64,000 bases of DNA from Alphaproteobacteria bacterium (GCA_030426245.1 JAUHYZ010000009.1:1-64000); one strand, 5' to 3'; numbered from the stretch's first letter, positions 17,612 through 26,509 are shown. Made by a program: numbers and translations. Notes: generated from the sequence alone by a model not told the origin.

Positions 17612-18820
17612 ATGAAGGGACTGGGTGAACGCATTTTGACGACACATGTCGGGAGCCTGTGCCGTCCCGCGCCCTTGCTTGAAATGGTGATCGACCGGGT
17701 TGCGGGACAGCCCGTGGACGATGCGGCGTTCGAAGCCGAAGTTTCCAAGAGCGTCAAATATGTCGTGGCCAGGCAAGCGGAAGCGGGCGTCGATGTGCCG
17801 AGCGACGGCGAGTTCTCGAAGCCCGATTTCGGCAGCTATATGACGAAGCGGCTGGGCGGCCTTAGGCAGGAACCCATCCCGCCACATGATGGGCTGTTCT
17901 ATCCCCAGCTCGCCGAAGAATTTCCCGAATTCATGAAGCAATATAGCGGCATGTACCGCACAATGTGGCTGCCGCCTGAAATCCCCGAGGAAAAGATCGA
18001 GGCGGCGCTCAATGCTCCGCGCTCGCGCAGCGTGTGCGAGGCGCCCCTGTTCTATAATGGCCAGGCCGAACTCCAGCGGGATATCGACAATTTTGGCGCG
18101 GCGCTTTCCGGCCACGACTTTGCCGATGCATTCTTCCCGGCTGCCACGCCGTCCCGTTCGGATGCGGCGCTGGGCGACGTTTACAAGACGGGTAAGGATT
18201 ATCTCTACGACCTGGCCGACGCCATGGCTGTCGAATACAAGGCGATCGTCGATGCGGGCTATATGGTTCAGCTCGATCTGGGCTTGCCGGCGCGCAATCA
18301 GGTTCTGCCGGGCAATCCCAATCCCACGCCCGAAGATTTGCGGCGAGCTTCGGAAGAACAGGTCGAGGCCTATAATCATGCCCTGCGCGATATCCCGATC
18401 GACCGGGTGCGCTATCACATGTGCTGGGGCAGCATGAATACGCCCCACACCACCGACGTTCCGCTCAAGGAAATCGTCGACATCATATTGAAGATCAACG
18501 CGAAATATTACGTGCTCGAAGGCGCCAATCCGCGCCACGAGCATGAATGGATGCTGTGGAAGGATGTCGATCTACCGGAAGACAAAGTACTGATTCCGGG
18601 CATCGTCAGCCATCAGACCAATGTGGTGGAACATCCCGAACTCGTTTCATGGCGAATCCAGAATTACGCCAGCGTGGTTGGGCGTGATCGGGTGGTTGCC
18701 GGCACAGATTGCGGCTTTTCGCAGGGTTGGAGCATGCAGCGCGTCCATGAGGAAGTGCAGTGGGCCAAGCTCAAGGCATTGGCCGAAGGAGCAGCCCTTG
18801 CCACCAAGGCGCTCTGGTAG
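17612..18820 (+). CDS. Short cobalamin-independent methionine synthase-like protein (MetE C-domain family), copy 1
   Basis: The 402-residue protein corresponds only to the catalytic C-terminal half of MetE (full MetE is about 750 residues). The zinc ligands are all present: H269 and C271 in 'YHMCWGS', E303 in 'VLEGAN' and C367 in 'GTDCGF'. The N-terminal 'LTTHVGSL' is the conserved substrate-side loop. Stand-alone members include core archaeal methionine synthases and epoxyalkane:CoM transferase, so thiol alkyl transfer is likely. The catabolic context (SMP-30 next door; second copy, amidohydrolase and transporter opposite) argues against housekeeping methionine synthesis. The start at 17612 follows GGGGAGAGAG; an upstream frame to 17525 has no ribosome site. 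Confidence 0.85.
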   Translation: MKGLGERILTTHVGSLCRPAPLLEMVIDRVAGQPVDDAAFEAEVSKSVKYVVARQAEAGVDVPSDGEFSKPDFGSYMTKRLGGLRQEPIPPHDGLFYPQLAEEFPEFMKQYSGMYRTMWLPPEIPEEKIEAALNAPRSRSVCEAPLFYNGQAELQRDIDNFGAALSGHDFADAFFPAATPSRSDAALGDVYKTGKDYLYDLADAMAVEYKAIVDAGYMVQLDLGLPARNQVLPGNPNPTPEDLRRASEEQVEAYNHALRDIPIDRVRYHMCWGSMNTPHTTDVPLKEIVDIILKINAKYYVLEGANPRHEHEWMLWKDVDLPEDKVLIPGIVSHQTNVVEHPELVSWRIQNYASVVGRDRVVAGTDCGFSQGWSMQRVHEEVQWAKLKALAEGAALATKALW

Positions 18821-18862
18821 GCGTCGAGCTCCCCGAAATCAGAAATCAGGAAAGGGCGATCA

Positions 18863-19801
18863 ATGCCTGTCGAAATTCTCCATGAAAGCATGCGGCGTAT
18901 CGCATCGGAAGATACGCATGAAGAGCATCTGGGCGAAGGCTATGGCGGACCCACCGGTCCCACCGAAGGGCCCGTCTGGATAAAGGAGAAGGGCTACCTC
19001 CTGTTCAGCGACATTCATGGCGACCGGCGGATGAAATACACGCCGGGAGAAGGCGTGAGTGTGCACAAGGAAGGCACGATGAAGGCCAATGGCATGACGC
19101 GCGACCGGGAAGGGCGCCTCGTCTGCTGCCATCATGCGGGCCGCTGCGTCGATGCCGAAGACCTGGAAACGGGCGAAGTCACGATGATCGCTGACAGCTA
19201 CAAAGGGTACAAGCTCAACCGTCCCAATGACGTGATCGTCAAGTCGGACGGATCGGTTTATTTCACCGATCCCCCGCCCAAGATACCGCTGACGGCGGAA
19301 GATCACTATCCCGAACAGGACTGCGCAGGCGTCTATCGCGTGTCCCCGGACGGAAAGCGCATCAACCGCATCGTGCACGATTTCATCAATCCCAACGGGC
19401 TGTGTTTCTCGCCCGACGAGAGCATTCTCTATATCAATGACAGCAGTGCGGGGCGCAAACATATCCGCGCCTTCAATGTCGAGAAGGACGGGATGCTGGA
19501 TCTCGGCAGCGACCGGGTGTTCTGCGATATGAACGGGGATCAGCGCCGCGGTTTTCCGGACGGGATGAAGTGCGATATCGAAGGCAATCTCTATTGCACC
19601 GGCCCGGCGGGAATCTGGGTACTCAACCCGGAGGGCCAGCATATCGGGACCATCATCAGCGACTATATCCCGATCAACATGAACTGGGGCGATGATGACT
19701 GGCAGACCCTGTATTTTGCAGGATGGGCCAGCATCAATCGCATCAGGCTGGGGATCCCCGGTATCCCGGTGCCGAGAGGCGATATCGCGCAGGACGATTA
19801 A
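18863..19801 (+). CDS. SMP-30/gluconolactonase family protein
   Basis: The 312-residue six-bladed beta-propeller hydrolase has metal-site signatures E35 in 'PTEGPVW', Asn in 'NRPNDVIV', Asn in 'NPNGLCFSPDE' and Asp in 'LYINDSS'. These bind the divalent cation of SMP-30-type lactonases. It probably opens a lactone or ester intermediate. An AGGAAAGGG ribosome site precedes the ATG. It follows the MetE-like gene by 42 bp on the same strand and is followed by a strong terminator. The substrate is unknown. Confidence 0.88.
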   Translation: MPVEILHESMRRIASEDTHEEHLGEGYGGPTGPTEGPVWIKEKGYLLFSDIHGDRRMKYTPGEGVSVHKEGTMKANGMTRDREGRLVCCHHAGRCVDAEDLETGEVTMIADSYKGYKLNRPNDVIVKSDGSVYFTDPPPKIPLTAEDHYPEQDCAGVYRVSPDGKRINRIVHDFINPNGLCFSPDESILYINDSSAGRKHIRAFNVEKDGMLDLGSDRVFCDMNGDQRRGFPDGMKCDIEGNLYCTGPAGIWVLNPEGQHIGTIISDYIPINMNWGDDDWQTLYFAGWASINRIRLGIPGIPVPRGDIAQDD

Positions 19802-19823
19802 CGTTCATTTCCATAACGCAAAA

Positions 19824-19851
19824 CGGGCCCGGACATCGCTGTCCGGGCCCG
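19824..19851. terminator. Bidirectional Rho-independent terminator
   Basis: A perfect 12-bp GC-rich stem (19824–19835 with 19840–19851) closes a 4-nt loop. On the minus strand it is followed by TTTT, and on the plus strand by CTTCGTTTG. It sits between convergent genes (SMP-30 stop at 19801, MetE-like copy 2 stop at 19880) and can end both operons. Confidence 0.85.
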
Positions 19852-19879
19852 CTTCGTTTGCCGCTTGCGAACGGCGCTC

Positions 19880-21097
19880 TTAGGCGTTCTTCATCCGCTC
19901 ACCGGCGATGCGGCAGCCCTCGCTCATGGCTTTCAGCTTCGCCCAGACGATTTCTTCGTGGCCCACGCGCGAACCGATGCCGCAATCGGTGCCGGCCTGA
20001 ACATTTTCCATGCCGACCAGCTTGGCGTAATTGCACAGACGTTCTGCCACCAGTTCGGGATGCTCGACCAGGTCCGTATAGTGGCCGACCACGCCAGGTG
20101 CGATGATCTTGCCGTCGGGCAGTTTCACATCTTCGAAGACACGATATTCATGGGCATGGCGCGTGTTGGACGCTTCGAAAGTGTAGCACTGCGCGTTGAT
20201 CTTGAAGAGCTTGTCGACAAGATATTTGAACTCGATGTCATTGGTGTGCGGGCGGTGGCCGGAGCCCCAGCAGAAATGGAAGCGGACCTGTTCTTCGGGC
20301 AGACCGCGCAGGGCATGGTTGATCACCTCGACCATGAAATCCAGATGCTTGCGGTACTCGTCCACGGTCCAGTCGGGATAGAACATCCAGGTGGTGGCGA
20401 ATTCCGGCTCGTCCATCTGCAGGATGAAGCCCGCGTCGGTGATCGCCTTGTATTCCTCGCGCACGCAGTCTGCGACTGCGAACATATATTCGCGCTCGTC
20501 CTTGTAATAGAGGTTTTGAAAGCCCGCCCCCAGGCTGAGCGGGCCAAGCGCGGCGATGAAGCCTTCGACCTCGCTCTTGCCAGCCAGTGCCGTCTTCAGC
20601 GCGTCGACATCCTTCTTGATCTCCGCCTGGCCTTCATAGGCGATCGGGCCGGTGCAGGCGCGGATATTGTTACCGCGGAAGAAGCTGGTGATCACATTGC
20701 CCGGCGTTGCGAAACCGGGACGCTGGGAGCCGCCTGAGCCGGCGAACCACAGGCCCGATTCATAGAAGCCGGGAAAATCGCGCTTGTCGCGTTCTGCAGT
20801 GAAAGCGCGCTTGGGCTCCAGGCCTTCGGGCTTTTCGACCGATTCATAGCCGCTTATCCGGTCCCAGATATAGGCGGCATAGGTGCCCGGGTGGGCGGCC
20901 TTCACATATTCTCCGTCATTGATGACGTCGAGCCCGCATTCGATCTGCTTTTCGACCACCCAGTCGACTGCCTTGGGCAGTTCCACGGCAATCTCCGCCT
21001 CGTTGTCGCTGGGATTGTCCAGCAGCTTGCTGAGGCTGTCCGGCAGCGGAAGGTTTCCGCCATGGGTGCTCAGGAAATAGTCTTTCGAACGCTTCAT
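19880..21097 (-). CDS. Short cobalamin-independent methionine synthase-like protein (MetE C-domain family), copy 2
   Basis: This 405-residue paralogue of the 17612 gene also lacks the MetE N-terminal half. The zinc ligands are H274 and C276 ('FHFCWGS'), E308 ('TFEASN') and C372 ('GTDCGI'). Unlike copy 1 it has 'LQMDEPEF' near 226–233, close to the MetE pattern 'Q.DEP' whose acidic residue contacts substrate; copy 1 has 'LDLGLP' there. The two copies may therefore act on different substrates or as a pair. The start at 21097 has GGAAGAGAGA upstream; the open frame to 21271 is not supported. It is the last gene of the minus-strand catabolic operon. Confidence 0.85.
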   Translation of the reverse strand: MKRSKDYFLSTHGGNLPLPDSLSKLLDNPSDNEAEIAVELPKAVDWVVEKQIECGLDVINDGEYVKAAHPGTYAAYIWDRISGYESVEKPEGLEPKRAFTAERDKRDFPGFYESGLWFAGSGGSQRPGFATPGNVITSFFRGNNIRACTGPIAYEGQAEIKKDVDALKTALAGKSEVEGFIAALGPLSLGAGFQNLYYKDEREYMFAVADCVREEYKAITDAGFILQMDEPEFATTWMFYPDWTVDEYRKHLDFMVEVINHALRGLPEEQVRFHFCWGSGHRPHTNDIEFKYLVDKLFKINAQCYTFEASNTRHAHEYRVFEDVKLPDGKIIAPGVVGHYTDLVEHPELVAERLCNYAKLVGMENVQAGTDCGIGSRVGHEEIVWAKLKAMSEGCRIAGERMKNA

Positions 21098-21225
21098 TCT
21101 CTCTTCCCATTCATGATGCTTGCCGCTCTGCGGAGCCGGCCAAAATCGCGGATCATGCATATGGGCGGGGCGGGCCAAAAAATTGCCCGCAGCGGAAGAA
21201 TGAGAAGGAGTTGGCGGAAGCCGCC

Positions 21226-21471
21226 TCAGGACATGTAGGAAGCGGGCGCCAGATAGATCGCGCGTTCGCAATGGGCGCAGTTCAGATCGCTCGGCGGTGC
21301 GAGCGGCTTGGGCGGTTCCTGATGCGCGTGATGATCATGAGGGCCATGATCGATTCCGCAGCCGCAAATGCTGTCATCGGTCATGCTGTCATATTGATCG
21401 ATCATGGCGTCGGTCCACTGCTCGCCGCAAAAGGGGCATTCGGGGCGGACCTTGTATTTTTCCTGAGACAT
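21226..21471 (-). CDS. Small zinc-ribbon-like protein
   Basis: The 81-residue protein has 'CPFCGEQW' near the N-terminus, a central Cys/His-rich stretch ('CGCGIDHGPHDHHAH') and a C-terminal CxxC ('CAHC'), so two CxxC pairs can form a zinc ribbon. I use the ATG at 21471, with CAGGA 10 bases upstream. An in-frame TTG at 21501 overlaps the preceding stop (TTGA) and could be a coupled alternative start, giving 91 residues. It lies between the HTH–methyltransferase-like gene and MetE-like copy 2. Function unknown; metal handling for the zinc-dependent MetE-like enzyme is one idea. Confidence 0.7.
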   Translation of the reverse strand: MSQEKYKVRPECPFCGEQWTDAMIDQYDSMTDDSICGCGIDHGPHDHHAHQEPPKPLAPPSDLNCAHCERAIYLAPASYMS

Positions 21472-21497
21472 ATGCGGATTATCCTGCGTGCCGGCGG

Positions 21498-22880
21498 TCA
21501 ATTGAACGCGCCGAGTTCGGCCCTGCGGGAGACGATATAGGTTTCATTGTTGAACCATAGGCCACCCTTGGCCTGCAGCACTTCCCGCGTGGCTTCTACA
21601 TAAAGGTTCTTGTTCAGCACGGCACCAAGCCGGGCGTCTTCGATCTGGTAGACGTAAGAGGCCGCGTTCCATGCTGCAAGCAATGTGGACACGCCGATTT
21701 CCCGATCGCCGACGATTTCGTTCGGCAGCATGCGGATCGAATACTGGAAAACCGCTTCCTCGTCGCTCAGTTCGTGAAAATTGTAATGGCGCGCCTGCCC
21801 GCCCAGTTCGGTCCGCACGGCATCCATCACGTCATGGCGGCTATGCTCGAACGGATCTTCGCCCGGCCACATGGAACGAATGATGTCCTGGCCGGGGTCG
21901 TGCCCATAGGACTGGACACCCATCAGGCGCCCGTTGGGGCGGAGCGCACGGACCGTGGGGGCCACGATCTGCCCCGCCTTGAATTCCAGCGGCGCATGCG
22001 CCCGGTAGGGGTGCGAGAGCAGGGCGAAATCGAAATCGGCCCGCGCTAGTCCCCGTTCGGGAATGATGGAATCGAGCACGAAGCGTTGGTCCCGCCGGTA
22101 GATCACCAGCACGGCAGGCGTCTGGTGCAGCGGATGGCCGCTTTCCCTGCTGACTTCGACCTGCCAGTTGCGATCCAGCACTGGTTGGAGCGCGGCGATG
22201 GCTTCTTCGAAATCGCCCGCGGTCGAACCGTCCAGAGCGATCTCGTGCCAAACCATCGTGCCGGCATCAATCGGTGATGAGGGCTTGAGCCAGGGCGCGT
22301 CGGTATAGTTGAGATTGGTCACCACCAGCACCGTGGCGGGGTGTTCCTGAAACCGGTCGGGCATCTTTTCCAGCATCAGCCGGACATTCTCGATGCTGAT
22401 TTCCTTGGCGACGACGTAGAAGGGCAGCCAGGGATAGCGGCGATGGGCACCGCGCAGCAGCCGGGCCAGTGCCGTGCCGTCGCCCGCGCCGCCGTCGAAC
22501 AGCCGAATGGCCGGCGGCTCGGGCTGCGCAAAATCGAGCTGTTCCAGAGCGCGATCGGCGATCAGTTGCTTTTCCGATGTCGTGTTGACGAACATCAGAT
22601 AGCGTTGGCGGTTGTCGTAGAAGCGGAATTTCTGCAGCGGGTTCGCCGCCGATTCCAGGCCGCTGATCGCAGAGCGAAGGCGGGTCGCGGACGGCCCGCC
22701 CTGCTGTGCGATGAAGTTGTGGACGCGGTTGACGGTCTGCAGGGTAACCCGGCCGCCCTGCTGCAGCCTGCTGACCAGTTTTCCGTCGTTGACTGCCAGG
22801 CGTCCGAAGGTTGTTTGGGCAATCTTCAGGCGCCGGCAGGCATCGTCTATCTGGGCAAGCAGTGTCTCGGCGTCCGTCAT
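21498..22880 (-). CDS. HTH-like domain fused to class I SAM-methyltransferase-like protein
   Basis: In this 460-residue protein, residues 1–65 form a compact helical domain ('TTFGRLAVNDGKLVSRL' then 'GRVTLQTVNRVHNFI') like short alphaproteobacterial XRE-type DNA-binding proteins. From about 85 a Rossmann-like methyltransferase domain follows, with motif I 'IRLFDGGAGDGTAL' near 124–137 and a central acidic/hydrophobic core. I do not recognise a characterised family for the whole protein. It lies 4 bp after the amidohydrolase and before the zinc-ribbon gene, so it belongs to the catabolic operon. It may be an enzyme, a regulator, or both. Confidence 0.72.
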   Translation of the reverse strand: MTDAETLLAQIDDACRRLKIAQTTFGRLAVNDGKLVSRLQQGGRVTLQTVNRVHNFIAQQGGPSATRLRSAISGLESAANPLQKFRFYDNRQRYLMFVNTTSEKQLIADRALEQLDFAQPEPPAIRLFDGGAGDGTALARLLRGAHRRYPWLPFYVVAKEISIENVRLMLEKMPDRFQEHPATVLVVTNLNYTDAPWLKPSSPIDAGTMVWHEIALDGSTAGDFEEAIAALQPVLDRNWQVEVSRESGHPLHQTPAVLVIYRRDQRFVLDSIIPERGLARADFDFALLSHPYRAHAPLEFKAGQIVAPTVRALRPNGRLMGVQSYGHDPGQDIIRSMWPGEDPFEHSRHDVMDAVRTELGGQARHYNFHELSDEEAVFQYSIRMLPNEIVGDREIGVSTLLAAWNAASYVYQIEDARLGAVLNKNLYVEATREVLQAKGGLWFNNETYIVSRRAELGAFN

Positions 22881-22884
22881 TTTC

Positions 22885-23808
22885 TCATCGTGGCATAGCC
22901 CAGTTCATCGGCGGCGGTCCCCAGTCCTCCGAAATGGGGGGCAGGTCGAACAGGCGGCGTGCATTGCCACCAAGGACCAGCGCCTTCTGGTCATAGGTCA
23001 GGTGATCGGAATAGAGCAGGTAGTTCAGGTTCTCACTATAGCTGATTCCGCGCTTACGCGGGCGCTCGCCTTTCGGCAGATCCGCAGAACGCAGGCGCGT
23101 GTAGTCGCTGCCCCACATGATTCGTTCATATCCGAATGCATCGAACATACGGTTAAGGTTAGGCCAAACATCCTCGTATGGGTAGTTTTCTTCGGAGAGA
23201 AGCGGTGCACCGCACAGCTTTACGTAGACATTGGGGTGTTTCGCAAGTCCGAGCAGATCTTCGAACGGGCCCCAGCTCATGGTTTCGGGCGGCGAAACGG
23301 GGTGCTGGGCCACGCCGATATGATCGACGATCAGCGTCAGGTCCGGATGCCGCTCTGCGACCGGGCCGATATGTTTGCAGCCGCCATGGGTTGAATTGAA
23401 CAGCGGCAGGCCGACTTCTTCCGCCGTCTTGTAGATGATGTCGAACACGCCCTGTTCGAATTCGGGGCGCATGACGGCGGTTATGAAGTCGCCGACCAGG
23501 CAGCGGCCCGCCACCATATCCTTATGCGCGGCGATACGGCGCACTTCGCCTTCCAGATCGGTGTGTGTGTGGAAGAAGGTATGCACGCCCGGAAAGCGGC
23601 CGGGATAGCGTTCATTGCCCAACTCGATGAAAGGGTCGCTCGTTACCGACAGGGCAATATCGACGCCGGCAGCATCCATGGCTTCGCGTGCCAGTTCCAC
23701 CTGCCACAGCGTCATTTGCGCCTTGACGCTCTCGTCCGGTTCGCGGCCGACGGTCGGCTCGTGAATCTGGGCATCGATAATCTCGATCGATTCAATACTC
23801 TTGCTCAT
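22885..23808 (-). CDS. Amidohydrolase family 2 (TIM-barrel metal-dependent hydrolase)
   Basis: The 307-residue protein has the Amidohydrolase_2 landmarks: 'IDAQIHEP' (DxxxH, residues 12–16), 'LIVDHIGV' with metal His, and C-terminal 'IMWGSDYTR' with catalytic Asp. Members include 2-pyrone-4,6-dicarboxylate lactonase and ACMSD/gamma-resorcylate decarboxylase types. They hydrolyse lactones or decarboxylate aromatic acids, which fits a catabolic role beside a lactonase-like SMP-30. A GAGAGGAAACG ribosome site precedes the ATG. It sits between the MFS transporter (42 bp) and the HTH–methyltransferase-like gene (4 bp). Confidence 0.88.
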   Translation of the reverse strand: MSKSIESIEIIDAQIHEPTVGREPDESVKAQMTLWQVELAREAMDAAGVDIALSVTSDPFIELGNERYPGRFPGVHTFFHTHTDLEGEVRRIAAHKDMVAGRCLVGDFITAVMRPEFEQGVFDIIYKTAEEVGLPLFNSTHGGCKHIGPVAERHPDLTLIVDHIGVAQHPVSPPETMSWGPFEDLLGLAKHPNVYVKLCGAPLLSEENYPYEDVWPNLNRMFDAFGYERIMWGSDYTRLRSADLPKGERPRKRGISYSENLNYLLYSDHLTYDQKALVLGGNARRLFDLPPISEDWGPPPMNWAMPR

Positions 23809-23850
23809 CGTTTCCTCTCCAATAGCGGCCGGGCCCGCTTGCCCGGCAAG

Positions 23851-25248
23851 TCAGTTTCCAAAATCGCGCAATGCCCTTTCATAGGAACGGACATAGGGCT
23901 TCAATCCCTGCGCAATTGCGATGATTCCAAGCACGCCAAAGATCGCGGCGTTCAGCGCCATCGAATAGCCGAGATACATCGGGTCGCGGAAAAGGTAGTC
24001 GGTAAACAGGGCGACGACGATCGGGCTGACCGATGCCGCGATCACATTGTTGCAGAACTGGACCAGGGCGCCCATCTGCCCGCGCATCCGGTTTGGCGTG
24101 ATCGTCTGGAATGCAGCGACGGAGGGGCCGAAGCCCAGGGCGCCGATAAATCCGGCGGCCGCGCTGAATGCGATCACCCAGAACGGTGTGGGCATGATCG
24201 GCCCGGCAACCTGCAGCGGCACGGAAAGAAGCGTGCCGTAGAAAACAATGCGCAAATTCGCGTCTTTGCGGCCCATCTTGGTCCAATACTCGGAGAGCTT
24301 CGCGCCCGTGAGCATTCCAATCGGCGCGATGATCACCATCACGGTGCCCAGGATGATCCCCACATCGGCCAGTTCCCATTCGAAGCGCCGGTGCAGCAGG
24401 GTGGCGTTCCATGTGGTCGAGCTGACGAGGATGAAGGCCTTGATCGCCATTCCGCCAACCGTTGCGATATAGGTCCGCCGGTCATCCGCGATCCACTTGG
24501 CGACGTCCTTGACCGGTACCTTCTGCACCTTCTTGTCCATGCCCAGGCCGCGGCGGGGCGGTTCCTTCGAAGTAAGAACGATCAACGCCCAGAGCAGGCC
24601 AGGGGCGCCGACCAGAACGAACGTCCATTGCCAGGGGCGGATCACGCCCAGCATCGGAACCTCCAGGGGCTCCAGCCCGCTGACGAAGAGGAGGATCGTG
24701 CCGCCCAGAAACATCGAGAGGCCGACGCCGACCTGCGCGCCGATGCCCATCACGCCGGTGGCGAAGGCGACCTTCTCGCGCGGCCAATTGTCCGTCGCGA
24801 TCGACCAGGCTGCCGGCCCATAGCCGGATTCGCCCGCGCCGATGGCCATGCGTCCGATCAGGAGCGAAGTATAGTTCTGCACGAAACCGCAGGCGACCGT
24901 TGCCGCGCTCCAGAAGGCGCATGCACCGGCAATGACGTTGCGGCGGTTGGCCTGGTCGGCAATGCGCCCCAGGAACAGGCTGGCAATGCCGTAGGGCAGA
25001 GAGAATGCAGCGCCCATAAGGATCGCCACATCGGTATCGGTTACGTTGAAATCCTGTTTGATCGGTTCGATCAGCAGGCCGAAAACCCCGCGATCGAGCA
25101 CTGTGAAGAGCACGACCACAGTGATGACGAAGAGCGAATAATAGGCATCCTTGCGGGGCGGAAAGGGCATCGTCTCGGCTGGCTTTGCAGTAGCCGCAGG
25201 CTCTTGCCCAGCCGGGGCAGCCGCAGAGCCGGTCGCACCATCAGTCAT
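23851..25248 (-). CDS. MFS transporter
   Basis: The 465-residue protein has a 30-residue Ala/Pro-rich cytoplasmic N-terminus and 12 predicted membrane helices. The loop 2–3 motif A variant is 'GRIADQANRRNVI', with 'GAGESGYGPAAWSI' in TM4. This resembles the spinster/hexuronate (ACS-like) MFS branch. It opens the minus-strand catabolic operon and probably imports the substrate. The promoter should lie in the 200-bp gap before the AraC gene's 3' end. Confidence 0.9.
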   Translation of the reverse strand: MTDGATGSAAAPAGQEPAATAKPAETMPFPPRKDAYYSLFVITVVVLFTVLDRGVFGLLIEPIKQDFNVTDTDVAILMGAAFSLPYGIASLFLGRIADQANRRNVIAGACAFWSAATVACGFVQNYTSLLIGRMAIGAGESGYGPAAWSIATDNWPREKVAFATGVMGIGAQVGVGLSMFLGGTILLFVSGLEPLEVPMLGVIRPWQWTFVLVGAPGLLWALIVLTSKEPPRRGLGMDKKVQKVPVKDVAKWIADDRRTYIATVGGMAIKAFILVSSTTWNATLLHRRFEWELADVGIILGTVMVIIAPIGMLTGAKLSEYWTKMGRKDANLRIVFYGTLLSVPLQVAGPIMPTPFWVIAFSAAAGFIGALGFGPSVAAFQTITPNRMRGQMGALVQFCNNVIAASVSPIVVALFTDYLFRDPMYLGYSMALNAAIFGVLGIIAIAQGLKPYVRSYERALRDFGN

Positions 25249-25268
25249 TTATGCTCTCCACAACAAAT

Positions 25269-25352
25269 CGCCCTGCTGTGAATTGCGCAGGGCGAAATCC
25301 GGCCATCCAGGGACATGGGGCCGACTGTGGGCAAATTCGCATGCCTGCCCAC
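25269..25352 (-). promoter_or_regulatory. Two inverted repeats upstream of the MFS-led operon
   Basis: An 8-bp perfect inverted repeat (25269–25276 with 25287–25294) and a 7-bp one (25327–25333 with 25346–25352) lie 21–104 bases before the MFS start codon. They could be operators, leader hairpins, or (the second) a terminator of the AraC transcript, which runs the same way. Confidence 0.35.
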
Positions 25353-25449
25353 CCCACGCTTGCTCATTTGGGAACTTGGACATGCACATGCCGGAACTGA
25401 TTGTGGGACGCATGTTGTGCCTGAACCGGCTTTTCGTGCGGACTAGGGA

Positions 25450-26394
25450 TTAAGCCAGTTCCTGATGGCGGTATTCGCGCGGCGAACAGAAATATCGCGC
25501 TCTGAAGCTTCGGGCGAAATGCGGGGCACTGTTAAAGCCCCAGCTGAAGGCGATGTTGGTAATCGAAAACTGGCGCCAGCGCGGATCGCGCAACTGGGCC
25601 GCACATTCTTCCAGCCTCCGGCGCAGGATGTAGGCCGATGGCGATTCGTTGCTCACTTCAAAGATCATCCTGAGATAGCGATCGGACAGGCGCAGCTGGC
25701 TGGCGATGAAGGACGGGCTGAGTTTGGGATCGCGCAAATGTTCTTCGATGAACAGTTTCACTTTCCAATAGCGTCCGGACATGATGGCTGACGTGGATTT
25801 GCGCTCGTCCAGAACGGCCATGCAGGAACTGGCGAGCACATCCAGCAGATGGCGGCCAGCGCGCTCGGTCGTCTCTGAACAAAGCTGCCCCGGTTCCTTC
25901 CCGGCAATATCGCGGGCCATGGCCAGGGCGGTGGTAGCCAGGCTTTCCGGGCGGGCGAGCTGCCTGCCGCACAGGATGTCGGGGGTGGGAATGGCCTTGC
26001 TCAGCATTGCAGTCGGCACCCGGAACAGGATCATTTCGTTCGGGCCATCAAGGTTCAGATCGTAGAGCGTGCTGTTGTTGCAGAGCGTAAAATCGCCTTC
26101 ATTGAGTTCGATTTCATTGCCGTAATGGCGGAAGCTGCTGCGCCCGGACAATTGCATGATGAAGGTCAGCATCTTGTTCGGCCGGGTGCGGATATCGCAG
26201 GCTTCGCGGCGCATGGACAGCTTGCCGCAACGCATGTGGATCAACTCGGTCTGCCCCAGTTCGATCTTGCGATAGGAATAGTCCGGCACACGAGTGAACA
26301 CTTCGATCAGCGTTCGTTCGCCGTGCATGTCGGATTGGTACAGCGTGCCGCCCCCTTTCTCCCTGCGCATTGGCATCCGCATGAGTTCCGACAT
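25450..26394 (-). CDS. AraC family transcriptional regulator
   Basis: The 314-residue protein has an N-terminal AraC-binding-like sensing domain (about 20–180, with 'NKMLTFIMQLSGRSSF' and 'LNEGDFTLCNNSTLYDL') and a C-terminal HTH_18 domain (about 208–310) with two helix-turn-helix units. The second shows 'ITNIAFSWGFNSAPHFARSF', the classic AraC signature. It lies directly upstream of, and on the same strand as, the MFS–amidohydrolase–MetE-like operon, so it is the prime candidate regulator of that island. Confidence 0.92.
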   Translation of the reverse strand: MSELMRMPMRREKGGGTLYQSDMHGERTLIEVFTRVPDYSYRKIELGQTELIHMRCGKLSMRREACDIRTRPNKMLTFIMQLSGRSSFRHYGNEIELNEGDFTLCNNSTLYDLNLDGPNEMILFRVPTAMLSKAIPTPDILCGRQLARPESLATTALAMARDIAGKEPGQLCSETTERAGRHLLDVLASSCMAVLDERKSTSAIMSGRYWKVKLFIEEHLRDPKLSPSFIASQLRLSDRYLRMIFEVSNESPSAYILRRRLEECAAQLRDPRWRQFSITNIAFSWGFNSAPHFARSFRARYFCSPREYRHQELA

Positions 26395-26509
26395 TGGCTA
26401 TCCTCTCCCGCGCTTTCCGGCCCACTCTTCTGCTTAACACATTAAACTATCGTGGGCACCGGTCAATTGAACCGCGGGGCTCGCCCGATCTGGTACAGAC
26501 TGCCGCAGA

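Noticed and set aside
23524-25281. Long plus-strand frame of 585 codons opposite the MFS transporter gene
   Set aside because: It is rich in Arg, His and Asp as expected from antisense of a GC-rich membrane protein gene, with no recognisable domain.
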